Shown: one piece after another, positions 34,656-44,768 of the stretch
Position numbering within the stretch: the first letter of the stretch is position 1
How the letters are laid out: each line of letters starts with the position of its first letter
Assembly (NCBI GenBank): GCA_026260175.1
Contig: JAKCWW010003889.1
Location: forward strand, 1-44,768
DNA from: Reticulitermes lucifugus
Taxonomy: Eukaryota > Arthropoda > Insecta > Blattodea > Rhinotermitidae
Length of the DNA: 44,768 nucleotides
Direction of reading: 5' to 3'
Position numbers and translations under genes: made by a program
Notes under the pieces: model-generated
The model's input: only the letters and a program-made list of their open reading frames with translations
Databases searched by the model: none
Told to the model about the DNA's origin: nothing

Positions 34656-35159
34656 GTAAAGTAAGCAACAGCTTAGCTATGACAAAGTAGGAATGTCAGA
34701 GAACTAGGGGTGAGCAACGCTGAGCAAGAAACAAACAGGGTTATTACTATCACTGAAGCAACAGCAACACTTTGGCTTCATTTCAGTCATGACGGCATCA
34801 TAACCAACCCCTATTATGCATCCTGATAAGACGTTACAAATTAATTTAAATTATAGCATTTGTACCATCATATGCAACCTACAAAAATAGTTCTGCATTA
34901 GAATTTAAGATCCTGCACGGTGTTGTATGGCTAGTACCATTAGATGGACAATCACAAGATGTTCTGTGCATTTCAGTACTGGTGCCTGGCACCAGTCCCA
35001 AACAAATTTATCCAAATATACCATCCAATACGCACACTCTCAGCAATCTACACCAACTTTTGCCACTCCTACATGTGTGTGCTTGGATTCAGCATAAAAC
35101 TGATCCCCCAACTACCACACGACAATATTCAGGTCCAAACATCAGTCTACATACACATT

Positions 35160-35250
35160 TCACTTGCCCATGACAGACGAGTTTGCTGGAAGAGTTGCAG
35201 ATCGCTGCTGTTGTGATACATATGGCTTCAAACTAGACCGCTGCGATTCT
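35160..35250 (-). CDS. Rok: Rok last coding exon (C-terminal tail, stop)
   Basis: Acceptor TTGTTTGTTGCAG on the - strand ends at 35251. The first base A completes an Arg codon split with the previous exon, then ESQRSSLKPYVSQQQ, RSATLPANSSVMGK and TGA at 35162-35160. Phase matches the donor at 41222. The exon is short and lies about 6 kb from its neighbour, so gene predictors could miss it and end the protein in the intron. Confidence 0.93.
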
Positions 35251-38200
35251 CTGCAACAAACAACACACGAACATGCTGCATCTTGCACTTGTGCAATGGG
35301 TACATATGCAGATAAGAGACTATTAGCTTCTTATTTACAGGAAAATAAAATGAGTCCTGAGGTACATATCTTTACCAGCTGTTTTTAGTTAGGTATGACT
35401 AAAGAAACAAAGGCAGAGAGACAGAGAGAATGAAAAAATATCAAGTAAGGCAGGAAGAAGGAAAGAGAGGCAAAAACTTAACAATAAATGTTAGTTCAGT
35501 ATTCTAATGGCTTTACAGTGTAAAAGAAAATACTTTATATGAGGGTTGAAAGGTTTAAATAAAAACGTCTAATGAATATTTATTCCCCCCCCNGGGACAT
35601 AAGAAAGAGACGATATAATTACAAATGTCGCTACACTGATCTCATGAAGAGCCACATTACAATCGCAGAAACTGCAGCTCAACTCAACATCAGTTACAGA
35701 TCTATGCCTTTCTTAACTCATGACTGTCTGGAGCTTTGTAAATTTATGGCAAGCTGTAAGCCATACATCATGAAGGAGACACCTGCAAACCTTACAATCA
35801 CTAGAAATGAAGTGTATGTACAACACTCTGAACCTGAACACAAATGACAACTTTGGTTGAAACAACCTGATCCTTCAGTTTATAGAGTGCAGCTGGTACA
35901 GTGACTAGACTATTGACTCGACGGCCAAGGAATAGTGGAACAGATTGCTTGGCTCGAGCAATAAGATAAAAGCTTAATGATTTACTGATTTACTTAGAGT
36001 TTGGCTGCTCAGAGAATGGGTGGGGTAAAGTGAAATTGTCACTTGACCTACGAGTGATGCTTCTCAAGACGCCAGATTCACCGTTAAGTTAAAAGCATTG
36101 CTTCCATTGTGGTATATTTTATGTCCTCAAAGGAAACCTTATCAGTTCATGCCTTATGGTACTGTTGCTCCATAATATATGTGGCTATTGTATAAGGAAA
36201 ACAGTAAGGTTCAACATCTGGGATTCACCAAAACAAACTTCTGGATGCAAGATTTCAGGCTTCCACCATGGTCTAGTTTAGGTTATGATAGAGAAAAATC
36301 CATCCCTGTCTCAGGCTCCATGTAACATTCTGCAGAAACAGCATTCTGCTTTATATGATAAGGAGTTGTTAGCCTCTACCCAACCCTAACCAAAAGGACC
36401 ATAATTGTTGGGTGTCCAAAACTGCTTATTCTGTATTCAGTAGAAGTCTGATGTAATAAACATGGCCTATAATGAGTAGTCCATTTTAGCAAGCACTTTC
36501 TTATGGGCCATTAATTTAATTACATAAAGTATACGCAATATCTGTCAGTACGAAGAACAAAGAATTTCCATTGTGAAAAGTACTTTCCTTTGTGGATTTG
36601 CATAAGCATACATTTGACAACGTAGCTCAGCCACTAATTCTATTCTTCATGAGTTGAATGAGCACTTCTGGCAGCACAGCATTCTCTCATCTTGACTCAT
36701 TAGGAGCATGGATAGAGAAAAAGACATAAGAAATAACAGCCTTCATCACCTACCATTTCAGCATATGTATGAGAGGGTAGCTGCTGAGGTAAAACACAAA
36801 ATACAAATAAGAATGCTCAAAATATTCTTTCTCCATGAATAAGAATGGCCTGGCACAGTCACACCATTCACCACTCTACAGACATTGTGAAGCTGGATGA
36901 ATGAACTTGATTGGTCAACAAGTAGAGAGGCAAGGCACATCAGTTCATTGCCTGGCTTGGTACACAACGTGGTATTCAAACTGTTCCACAGAACCATACA
37001 GTTTGATGGTCAACTTTCAGGGATTCTGTAAGCAAATTTCCTTTATACTGAAATTGATGAATATGATTTTCATAATTTCTAGTTTCATTTTTTACTTTCC
37101 TCCTACCTCTGTGCATAATCAGTGATGGGTTTATTTTCAGTGTAAATCGCCAATAACAAAATTTTGTTTTTCATAAATGTGCATAAATATTTTTTTTTAA
37201 TGAAAGTTTATGTTTTAAAAGGTTATATTTCATTCTTGCAACCAAAAAGAACATGTTTACTACACAAAAGTTCTGCAAAAAATTCCGGTTTAGTCACAAG
37301 GGATCCACAGATATTACGAGTTTGAAGACCACTGGTATAGAGAAAAGTGCCTCAGAATGGTTAGGACTTACAGGACTTAAACTGCCTACATGTTGCTACT
37401 ACTTCCCCTCACCTCCTCCTAGTCCACATTTATGCAAAACCTTCAACAAGACAAATAATCAGAATAAAGTTAGTCAAGTATCCACAGAGAATGGCAGGAC
37501 AGACAACTCTCCTACTTGTGTGCGAACAAGACCAAATGGTGCTGGATATAGTGAACATTTCAGTTTGAATGACTCTGTCAAAGGTACTAGCTCGGCTGAA
37601 AGAAAAATTCACACGGTAACAAAATTACCCATTACGCCTATGCCTTTTACAGAATGTGTACACACACAGGTTATTTACACAACCTTTAACATGCACTTCA
37701 TATCCCACATGAAGGCCTCGTAAGGACTCCCCATGCATTTACCATTTAAGTCATGTCTACCAATCTCAAATTTTTTCTAATCACAAAGTAACAACACACT
37801 ACAGTGGGAAAAGCAGCAGTAAATCCACAGTTGTACAGCAAAATGTCATTAATTCAAATAATACCACACAATTTGGAGCATGCAACATTCCCCAGCTTTA
37901 AAAATAGGTTCTGTGCACTTTTTAAAGTGGTTAATACAAAATACAGTTAATTTGTAATTCAAAGCTATATTACAGTCCCCTGATTACAAAAAGTTCAATA
38001 ATTTGAAATACTATATTATTTTCTGGGCAATTTGTATAAACATTCATTTCTTTTTAATAACTGCACACCCCTTTAACTCCTCAGAATTGTGAAAGCAGTT
38101 GATCTTGAGCAGCAGAAAATATTTGGCTAGTGGTAGGTACTGTACATGATAGGAAATTATAGACTTCACATTCCAGTGTGAACTTCACAGAGGAAACCAA

Positions 38201-41200
38201 GATTCAGCTGTATGAATATGTGCGCTGAATGTACGCCTACCTACCTGAATTTCAGTTATGTCTGTGATGGTCACACTGGAGTGTGGAGTCTATTGCTTCC
38301 TGTTATGGACTGGAGAGAGGAAAAACTACTACTGTATGTGCAAGACATTATGAGAAGTGTGTTAATGTACTAGTAACACCATAATGCTGCTCACACAAAA
38401 GTAACCACTGCATGTGCTGTGGATTGCTGTGAAAGTAAGGTTCAGAAATCATATCTTTTGTACATTCAGAAGTGCCATAGCATCTTCTGTATATTATTCA
38501 TTTGCTAGTCCATCCAGTGGGGTGAAATGAGTAAACATAAGAGAACACCATAATGAAAGACATTTCCTTAAGTTAAAAGTGCAGTCAGTACTAAGAAAAT
38601 GAAGAAAATGACAACTAACTGGCCCTACCTGCAAGCATGATGCAAGTGATGAGGTGGCGGAGGAACAGAAGAGGGAGGAAATGCAGTTAGTTCGAGGGCA
38701 ACCAGCTCATAGCGGTGTGTTAATGGCACTGTCGGTGCTGGACTCGGTTATAATTAAAGGATGCCAATGACAGAATTGTCAAAGCCATGGACGTCAAGAT
38801 TTTGTGTCAAAATTGTACTAGAACACTCTCAAACAACTGCACTTATTAAAAAAAAATAATTAATATCAAGGTTTGACAGACACAAAATGTTTGCTGGCTT
38901 GCGTTGGGATGTAAACTGTATTCAATTACACAGCATGCATTTAAAAAATAAATACTTAAGGGGATCTTCTGGTTACTTGATTAAGCAAAAAAATCACAGC
39001 TTACAGCATAACAGCAGGACTTCCAATAAACCACATTAACAGCTAAGCATATACTAAAGGACTCGGGTACTTCAAAACTGCGTAATTCGAAACCCAGTTT
39101 TTCAGCTCTAGGCACTTTGAATTAATGACATGTTACTATAACATTTCCCGGCACATGCAAATGTGCTCACAACATTGAGAGAATGTTATATTATCTGTAC
39201 CATGCATTTCAGTAATTAATTAATTAATTATTTATTCCAACAAATGCACTACATTATTTTAGTGTTTTCTTGTCCCTACATATGTTTCGGCACTTACAGT
39301 GCCATCTTCAGGGGTGTCGTCAAGAGTTCATGATCTTCATAATCTTCAATGCATCAAATTCACTTTCACAACTTACACTCATTGTAAGTCATTTACAATA
39401 AGTATAAGTTGTGAAAGTGAATTTGATGCATTGAAGATTATGAAGATCATGAACTCCCGACGACACCCCTGAAGATGGCACTATAAGTGCCGAAACATAT
39501 GTAGGGACAAGAACACTAAAATAGTGTAGTGCGTTTGTTGGAATAAATAAATAATTAATTGAGAGAATGTGTTTACCTACATTCTGTGTTTTAGCAGTGT
39601 TATAAGTTGCAACATATTTCTGTTATTATACAAGTCTTTAAGAAAATATGCACAAATGGAGAAAAAATGTTAAACATAAATATTAAGAAGTTCAATGGTA
39701 AACAGTAACCTGGTACCAGACCACACAACTACAAACTGTTTGATGCTTAGTACCATGCAGACAATGTTCCCCAGCATCATGTTCGCAATATTTGACAGAA
39801 GAACATTAAATGTTTTCCAACTTCCAATACCAGTTTCAAATTTCAAAATACTGTTCATATGTAGTTTACTTATTACAGAATAACTACTAATTACCTTATC
39901 CACTCTTGCATTTTCACCAGTTCAAGGGAGATAATGGTACTTATGCTGTCTGCTGTTGTAATTTATACATCTATAGGTTTCTGTCACAATGTCAACTGTT
40001 CACACTGTTATGAGTTCTTAATACAGTGGATTTCTTCCACTGTACCTGCAGGTACTCCCCACACTTGGAGGCTGTCTCCTCCATCCACAACCTTAGGATG
40101 TCCCATGTCACAGTGCCATGCAACCAGTTAACATGGGAGTGCATAAAATTAATCCATATCTCACCACCTCTCTACGTATGGTCATTAGTATAGAATTCTA
40201 AATCTATGAGGCGAAGGTAGTAGGAAGTTCGAGGAGATGCTGGAAAGATAACTTTGAGACTGGTACATGCAAATAAAGTTCCCAACCTGTAATGACAATA
40301 AAAGAGTCGATCTTTATCATCAGTTAGCTTCACAGTATCAACCTGAAATTTAATGACAATGACAAATCTTGCAGCTTTCATGGCAATAGGATTTGGTAAA
40401 AATACCAGACCACTAATGAAGGAGACACGTCAGTCTCTAAAACATCAGCTGATTTGAATCACCTGATGTGACTGTCAGCCCAGGAAGATTTTATTGAATT
40501 AATGCCAATGTTTTAGTATCACACTCATCTTCATCATCATCACAACTGTCATCATCTTCATCACCATCATCATTACTGGACTTTGTTTACTGTCTGATTA
40601 AAATACAACATTTATGAACACACCATTTTAGGGGACTGGACGTATCTGTCCACAAGTAATGGAAGAGGGGGGGACCTACTCAGTTCAGCCCCAAAAGAAA
40701 AGGCTAATCTTTATCATTAGTCCAGTAGATAAGACTAATCATTGTCCATAAGTCTACTGATAAAGATTTGCTTTATTCACTGGGGCCCTAATAAGTCGGA
40801 ATTTTCCCCCTCCCCTTTTTATGAGGACAGAGAGACAGCCCAGTCTCTAAAACATCATGTTCTGAGAATGTTGTATTTTAATCAGACAAAAGACAACTCC
40901 CAACAGGATTTCAACAGTGATAACAGCTTGACAGCACTGCCAATTTAAATATCTCCACATTAGCGCTGTCATGTGCAATGACATACGAGATGTGTTAAGT
41001 GACCTTAAATGTGGCCACAAAGGGACATGATGGAGTTAAATATCCTGTGTAAGCCGTTTCTTCCTATTCTTGAAGGCAGCAGTTCATTAGACATGGCAGA
41101 TGCATGCTTGCACTATACACATCCAATTGCAAACATGCAAAATGTGAATATAGCAAACTGCCTGACCAGTGATGCCAGCTTCCCATGCTATTAAGTATTC

Positions 41201-43334
41201 CTGATGGGATCATGCAGTCACCTTGGAGACACTCTGGCACCATCCATTCCACTGTTGGCCTTGTAGCCACATTTCTGTATTTTCTTGCCTAGCCTCTGGG
41301 TCCACTGCTTCTGGTCATCTGCAGTTGCTGCTAGTAGGAGAAGTTCTTTGGCAGAGTTTGGATCATAGTGTAGTTTGCATGGTGCAATTGAGTCCTCTTT
41401 GCGATCCAAGTGATCTCGATGTACCTTAATTCTGCACCCTACAAATAATAATCAGAATAAAATACTCGACATTTCAGTGGTAATGTATATTTTGCAAGCA
41501 TTTCAAAATAGCATATATCTTTACCAGGGTTGTCAGAAAATTAAACATTTTGAACAAGTATCCTTAACGAATTAAACTGCACAAAGAGCTTTTTTTTTAA
41601 AAAAAAGGAAAGCTATTATGCTGGTAACATAATTTGCAGTGATTGTTACTGTGAAAAATGACCAACAAAAACTATTATATGTTATGTCTGTTGGAACAAA
41701 CAGCTTCAAACTCAAAGTTACTTATCTTCAGAATTTTCTTTGTCACTTTGTCACTCTCAAATTAATGTAACGTTTCAGTCACTTCTCAGTGAAATGGTCA
41801 GACCTTAAAAAATAAAAAATTTAGAAGTTTAGAGTTAGTAATGTTCGCAAATATTAGTGTTTGAAGCCACATTTTTCATTCTAAAGGTGCAAGAAAGCTA
41901 ACCCAAGATGGATGTGGAGGTTGTGGTGGTAGTTACTAACTGACAGAAGAAGATTAAATATTCAGTAACTATTCAATAATCATACTGATTTAATCTGCTG
42001 TCAGACAAAACCGATGGCTGCTTAGCTAGTGAAGAAAGTCTCTCCGACTCTTACGGAATCTGATGGTTAATTATTGTGTTCATATGTGTCTGCCACTGGA
42101 CCCTATCCTGAGCCAGATAATTCAGTTCACATCCTGACACTACCACTGGACCCTATCCTAAGCCAGATAATTCAGGACACATCCTGACACTATTCTTTTA
42201 AGATTAATTTTAATATAATTCCCACACATACACCACAGTCTCCTCAGATATCTCTCATATTTCTCCTCCACTGACAAGACGTGACATACTGGATATTACC
42301 TTCCATCCAAGCATGTACTATCCTGATTATGAGTGTTTTGTTCTTATTACCTAACTTTAATGAACAGAATCCACACAGACACCTCTTGTAACACCACATA
42401 AACATGAGAGACAGATATAGAAACATATACCTAACACTAGCACTTTATCCAAAATAAAGAGAAAATGAATCTGCACTAGAAATAAACTTCCTTTATCTCT
42501 GAGCTACTTAGAATCATGAGCTGTACCTATGGATTTTCTCCAGGGCTGCACTGATTTACTTCACAACCACAAAAAGTTTTGAGTTTGTCATTTATGAGAT
42601 GTGTTTCTTGGTCCTTTTCACTATATGTTACAGAATGTTCCATGACCATGTGATAATTATTTAGATGTTACAAAAAAAATGCATCACACAAGACCACCAG
42701 ATGCTATATTAAGCCAACTTATTCACACTTCATGTCTACACAATACAGTCCTTTCAGTTCATTTTTAAATTATCACTCATCTACATCCTGTTTCCATAAC
42801 TGGTTTCTTTGTGTAATATTTTACAAAACAAATTTTCGTAATACGACTTGTTCTTCCATGTATGTTATATGTTTGGCCTGTCTCAACCTCTCAGATTTTT
42901 TCACTCACATATAACTCACATTTTCTTTGACACTTCCCCACTAGTTTTTCTTTCTAGCTTGCATGTTTATCACACACAAAGTCCAGTAACGTGGTAACAG
43001 ATGGAATATCCTGAGACACAGTACACAAGCTTCAGATAACAATTCAGAGTAGACAACATCACTGTCCCACTTCAAATTATAAGCATCAGTACTGTCAGTA
43101 CAGTATTCAAGTAAACTTACGTCTGCATTCCAAAGCTGGGGGTGGCCTGAACATGTGCCACAGTGGTTTGGGACAAACCTCACAGTTTGCTGGCATGTGG
43201 TATGAGATCTGTACAAACTCATGACCTTTGAGCCCAATAGTACCAGGTTTGTCATCACGCAGAGTTGACAATTCCAACTGGGACAGGCTCCCATCATCTG
43301 GTCTCCTTGCCTCCCCCTCTCCTGCATACAGGAG
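35160..43334 (-). CDS. Rok: Rho-associated kinase, C-terminal three coding exons (5' part outside window)
   Basis: Exons 43334-43121, 41438-41222 and 35250-35160 join in frame to about 172 residues. They give the last half of the ROCK membrane-binding region: a C1 zinc finger inserted in a split PH domain, then a short tail and TGA. ROCK is a Ser/Thr kinase activated by RhoA-GTP that phosphorylates myosin light chain and its phosphatase; this C-terminal part binds lipid and restrains the kinase. GHEFVQISYHMPANCEVCPK, PLWHMFRPPPALECRRC and KVHRDHLDRKED are close to human ROCK1/2. The tail RSATLPANSS is one I associate with insect Rok. Kinase, coiled-coil and Rho-binding exons must lie beyond 44768 on the right; none is found in 43335-44768. 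The gene converges on villin. Confidence 0.95.
38159..38293. mobile_element. Small element with 23-bp terminal inverted repeats
   Basis: ATAGACTTCACATTCCAGTG plus TGA at 38159-38181 is repeated inverted at 38271-38293 with two mismatches. The 135-bp span and lack of coding potential fit a miniature inverted-repeat transposon. No clear target duplication was identified. Confidence 0.5.
39213..39560. repeat. Near-perfect long palindrome (foldback element)
   Basis: The left arm (about 39222-39387) and right arm (about 39393-39560) are inverted copies with few differences, meeting at TTGTAA-GTCAT-TTACAA (382-398 of 39000), a 5-base loop. Outer ends are AATTAATTA / TTATTCCAACAAA. Each arm contains CTGAAGATGGCAC...GTGCCGAAAC (right arm 39469-39496 +, left arm 39284-39311 -). 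In Rok pre-mRNA it would fold into a hairpin of roughly 165 bp. The arms resemble terminal repeats of a Penelope-like or similar retroelement arranged head to head. Confidence 0.9.
40525..40575 (+). repeat. CATCAT/CTTCAT trinucleotide-rich tract
   Basis: Imperfect ATC-type triplets (CATCTTCATCATCATCAC and similar) in the Rok intron. Confidence 0.85.
40591..40888. repeat. Imperfect 300-bp foldback element
   Basis: The outer 20 bases are an exact inverted repeat (TGTCTGATTAAAATACAACA at 40591-40610 and its complement at 40869-40888). Further in, GAACACACCATTTTAGGGG..CTG pairs with GAACATGATGTTTTAGAG-like sequence, GCCCC..AATCTTTATCA at 40688-40716 pairs with 40758-40788, and the centre lies near 40738. 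The arms have diverged more than those of 39213-39560, so it is an older insertion or inverted duplication. Confidence 0.75.
41222..41438 (-). CDS. Rok: Rok penultimate coding exon (end of C1, second half of PH)
   Basis: Acceptor TTATTTGTAG, donor AAG/GTGACT on the - strand. Encodes CRIKVHRDHLDRKED, SIAPCKLHYDPNSAKELLLL, ADDQKQWTQRLGKKIQKCGY and KANSGMDGARVSP. It supplies the last Cys/His zinc ligands of C1 (C, H..H, C) and the C-terminal helix of the PH domain (DDQKQW...L.KKI). It starts in phase with the preceding exon (C/GG splits Arg). Confidence 0.96.
42000..42260 (-). pseudogene. Decayed LINE 3' end, minus strand
   Basis: GGCTGCTTAGCTAGTGAAGA near 42013 and the downstream CTGCCACTGGACCCTATCCT match, on the - strand, the 3' UTR and the DRxxWQAL-type C-terminus seen in 26530-27350, in badly broken frames. 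Confidence 0.45.
42091..42190 (+). repeat. 50-bp tandem duplication
   Basis: Units 42091-42140 and 42141-42190 differ at four positions (both contain CCACTGGACCCTATCCT and CACATCCTGACAC). It is an internal duplication within the LINE remnant. Confidence 0.9.
43121..43334 (-). CDS. Rok: Rok coding exon with C1 zinc finger (partial gene)
   Basis: Acceptor GATATTTTTCAG, donor GTAAGT on the - strand; 71 codons plus one base. Encodes LLYAGEGEARRPDDGS, QLELSTLRDDKPGTIGLKG, HEFVQISYHMPANCEVC and PKPLWHMFRPPPALECR. YAGEGE ends the first PH half. The first C1 zinc ligands are the His of GHEF and the CEVC pair; ECR opens the ECRRC pair completed in the next exon. Confidence 0.96.
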
Positions 43335-44768
43335 CTGAAAAATATCACAAGGAACTTACTAAATCACACTGCAATGTTTTATAAAAATGAACCTGATCTT
43401 GCTCAAGGCAATGTTTTAGAAAAAGGAACCTGATGTTGCTCAATGCCAGAATTCACTTTTTTTTTTCTGCATCCTACCCTAGTCTATCAAGCTGCTGACT
43501 AAAGCACAGACTCTGATGAACATACCAACAACTATGGTGCAAAAAACACAATAGGTAATGGTGCAAACTTCATTGTAGCCATAAACATACAAGTGCAATG
43601 AGCACAAAGTTTCACAGAGTCTTAACCACAGAACAAGACAAACACAAGGGGTTTGCATCACACTCTGGCCACATTATCCTAGAAAATGTTGATTACTAAG
43701 GAGTTGAGCAATTGACGGTTGAAGTTTAATTCCTATTGGTGGTGGAACAGGCAACATGAAGACCTCATTAAAACAAGGCAGTACAGTGAAACCTGGTTAA
43801 AACATCCCTGCTTAAAAAGTTTTACCACCTAAGAAGTCTGAAAAATTTTGTACCAAAATGTTTCTAGAAGATTAATATACGAGTATACACAGCCCGTTTA
43901 ATATGTTTCCTGCTTTAAAGGATTTTCCACCTTACAGGCATGAAAATTTCATGATGTAACAAGTTTTTCGCCCATTTAATATGTTTCTATATCAAAATCT
44001 TAATTTCCCATTCATACAATTTGCTAGCAACATACAGTGACAAAACAACAGTCTCAGTTTGTAAAGACTATCTCCAAGGTCATTGCCACCATGGACCACA
44101 TGTACAGTTTAAGAAATTCAGTGGCAACATGTGGAAGGAAATGATGTCACATTCTTACTGTGCTGCCTTCTATTTCCACATGTGCATTTCACACACCGTG
44201 ACTCCATGTCATAATCCATGCGTAATTTGCAGTGTGAATTAGTACGAGTTTAATGGAGGGCATTGTGACAGTAACTCTTTATTTTAATTTCAACAATTTG
44301 AAGTATTCTCTGTGATATACATACTTTTCATGTTCACTTTGAATTGGTTGTGTGTGTACAGTTTTCATTGTGCATAGCCATTAATTAACACATGATTAGC
44401 AATACTACTACCTAAAAAACTGGCATAAAATGTTAGTTGCTTTCAATCCAAGAAAAACTGAAAATATAAACATGGTGGATGCTACCTAAAACTCTCTTAA
44501 TACAAAGAAAGAAAGAAAGTTTAAGAAATTAGCATTTCTGTGTCAACTTAACCCTTATTGTCCTGCAAGACCATATGCTGGTCTCTAAAATGTACTGTGG
44601 CAAATGGCCTAGCATTCCACACACTGGTCTCTGTGCGTTTCTTGCTAGCACTTTAAAAGTCCATGCTAAGCCAGAAAAATGTGGGCCATTATGAGATACA
44701 ATTGGCATTTAACCTTACGCTTCCGTGCGTGCCATATATGTCCCGGCAGGTATTTAAATCCCCCACTC
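43335..44768. other. Rok intron sequence to the window edge
   Basis: No further Rok exon was found, so the intron upstream of the C1 exon exceeds 1.4 kb. About 43785-44000 has ACAGTGAAACCTGGTTAAAA, then repeated GTTT-rich phrases such as TTTAATATGTTTC twice, resembling a non-autonomous pogo/Tigger-like element, but the other end is not clear. Confidence 0.6.

Larger units (their letters stand above)
32561..35159. other. Interval between two convergent genes
   Basis: No gene is recognised. It holds a CA microsatellite (33275-33298), poly-C (33327-33333) and further AATAAA signals on both strands. The right part is probably the Rok 3' UTR (- strand signals as TTTATT at 34650-34655 and 34164-34169). 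A minus-strand open stretch with a good acceptor at 33985-34074 is discussed under findings. Confidence 0.7.
35251..41221 (-). other. Rok last intron (6.0 kb)
   Basis: Holds two large foldback elements (39213-39560 and 40591-40888), a small element with terminal inverted repeats (38159-38293), an ATC/ATT-rich run (40525-40575) and AT-rich filler. One N lies at 35593 after a poly-C run. An open frame at 37253-37723 has no recognisable domain. Two minus-strand segments that look exon-like (40231-40352 and 38636-38746) are discussed under findings. Confidence 0.75.
41439..43120 (-). other. Rok intron between the C1/PH exons (1.7 kb)
   Basis: Contains a LINE remnant with a 50-bp tandem duplication (42000-42260). 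The rest is AT-rich without recognised features. Confidence 0.75.

Noticed and set aside
36758-36997. Minus-strand 79-codon frame with a hydrophobic end
   Set aside because: No homology recognised, lies in the Rok intron and lacks splice context; the hydrophobic tail is common in AT-rich chance frames.
37253-37723. Longest open frame in the window (156 codons, + strand)
   Set aside because: No recognisable domain, ordinary AT-rich composition, inside the Rok intron and no convincing splice or start signals. Best explained by chance.
42941-43348. 135-codon open frame taken as a single intact minus-strand protein
   Set aside because: Only 43334-43121 in this frame is coding; homology stops at the GTAAGT donor, and the rest is intron read-through.
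1-44768. Prokaryotic operons, CRISPR arrays, phage or viral genes
   Set aside because: All recognised coding parts are split eukaryotic genes or transposon remnants; no regularly spaced short repeats and no viral proteins were seen.

Overview
The window is animal nuclear DNA, most likely from an insect. Genes are split by long AT-rich introns with GT-AG junctions, the spacers are full of tRNA-derived SINEs and LINE ends, and one gene ends in a tail typical of insect Rho kinase. The SINE and LINE families look like those of cockroaches and termites (Blattodea), but that placement is inference from memory of such repeats. No bacterial operon, CRISPR array or virus is visible.

Region 1 (1-5722) is upstream of the first recognised coding exon. 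It holds no gene I can support: several tRNA-headed SINE copies, a LINE end, poly-C/poly-G tracts and short microsatellites. Any promoter and untranslated first exon of the next gene should lie here or further left; I could not locate them.

Region 2 (5723-31885, + strand) is a complete villin-type actin-binding gene (relative of vertebrate villin/advillin and Drosophila quail). I rebuilt 15 coding exons whose junctions all keep frame, giving an 843-residue protein: six gelsolin repeats, a linker and a C-terminal headpiece. Human villin is 827 residues with the same order. The introns (272 bp to 3.6 kb) carry a LINE reverse-transcriptase end, two copies of an unnamed 0.4-kb repeat, several LINE 3' ends in both orientations, a broken DDE transposase, a large CA/CG microsatellite, and a young SINE with an exact 14-bp target duplication interrupted by an assembly gap.

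Region 3 (31886-35159) separates two convergent genes: the villin 3' UTR with poly(A) signals, a SINE, a CA repeat, and the probable 3' UTR of the opposite gene.

Region 4 (35160-43334, - strand) holds the last three coding exons of Rho-associated kinase (Rok/ROCK): the C1 zinc finger, the second half of the split PH domain, and a short Ser/Gln-rich tail. The kinase and coiled-coil exons lie beyond the right edge. The last intron (about 6 kb) contains two large foldback elements, one an almost perfect palindrome of about 345 bp carrying a hammerhead-ribozyme-like motif in each arm, plus a small element with terminal inverted repeats.

Villin and Rho kinase both act on the actin cytoskeleton, but nothing here shows they are co-regulated; they simply lie tail to tail. 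I found no clearly new system. The most unusual structures are the foldback elements in the Rok intron.
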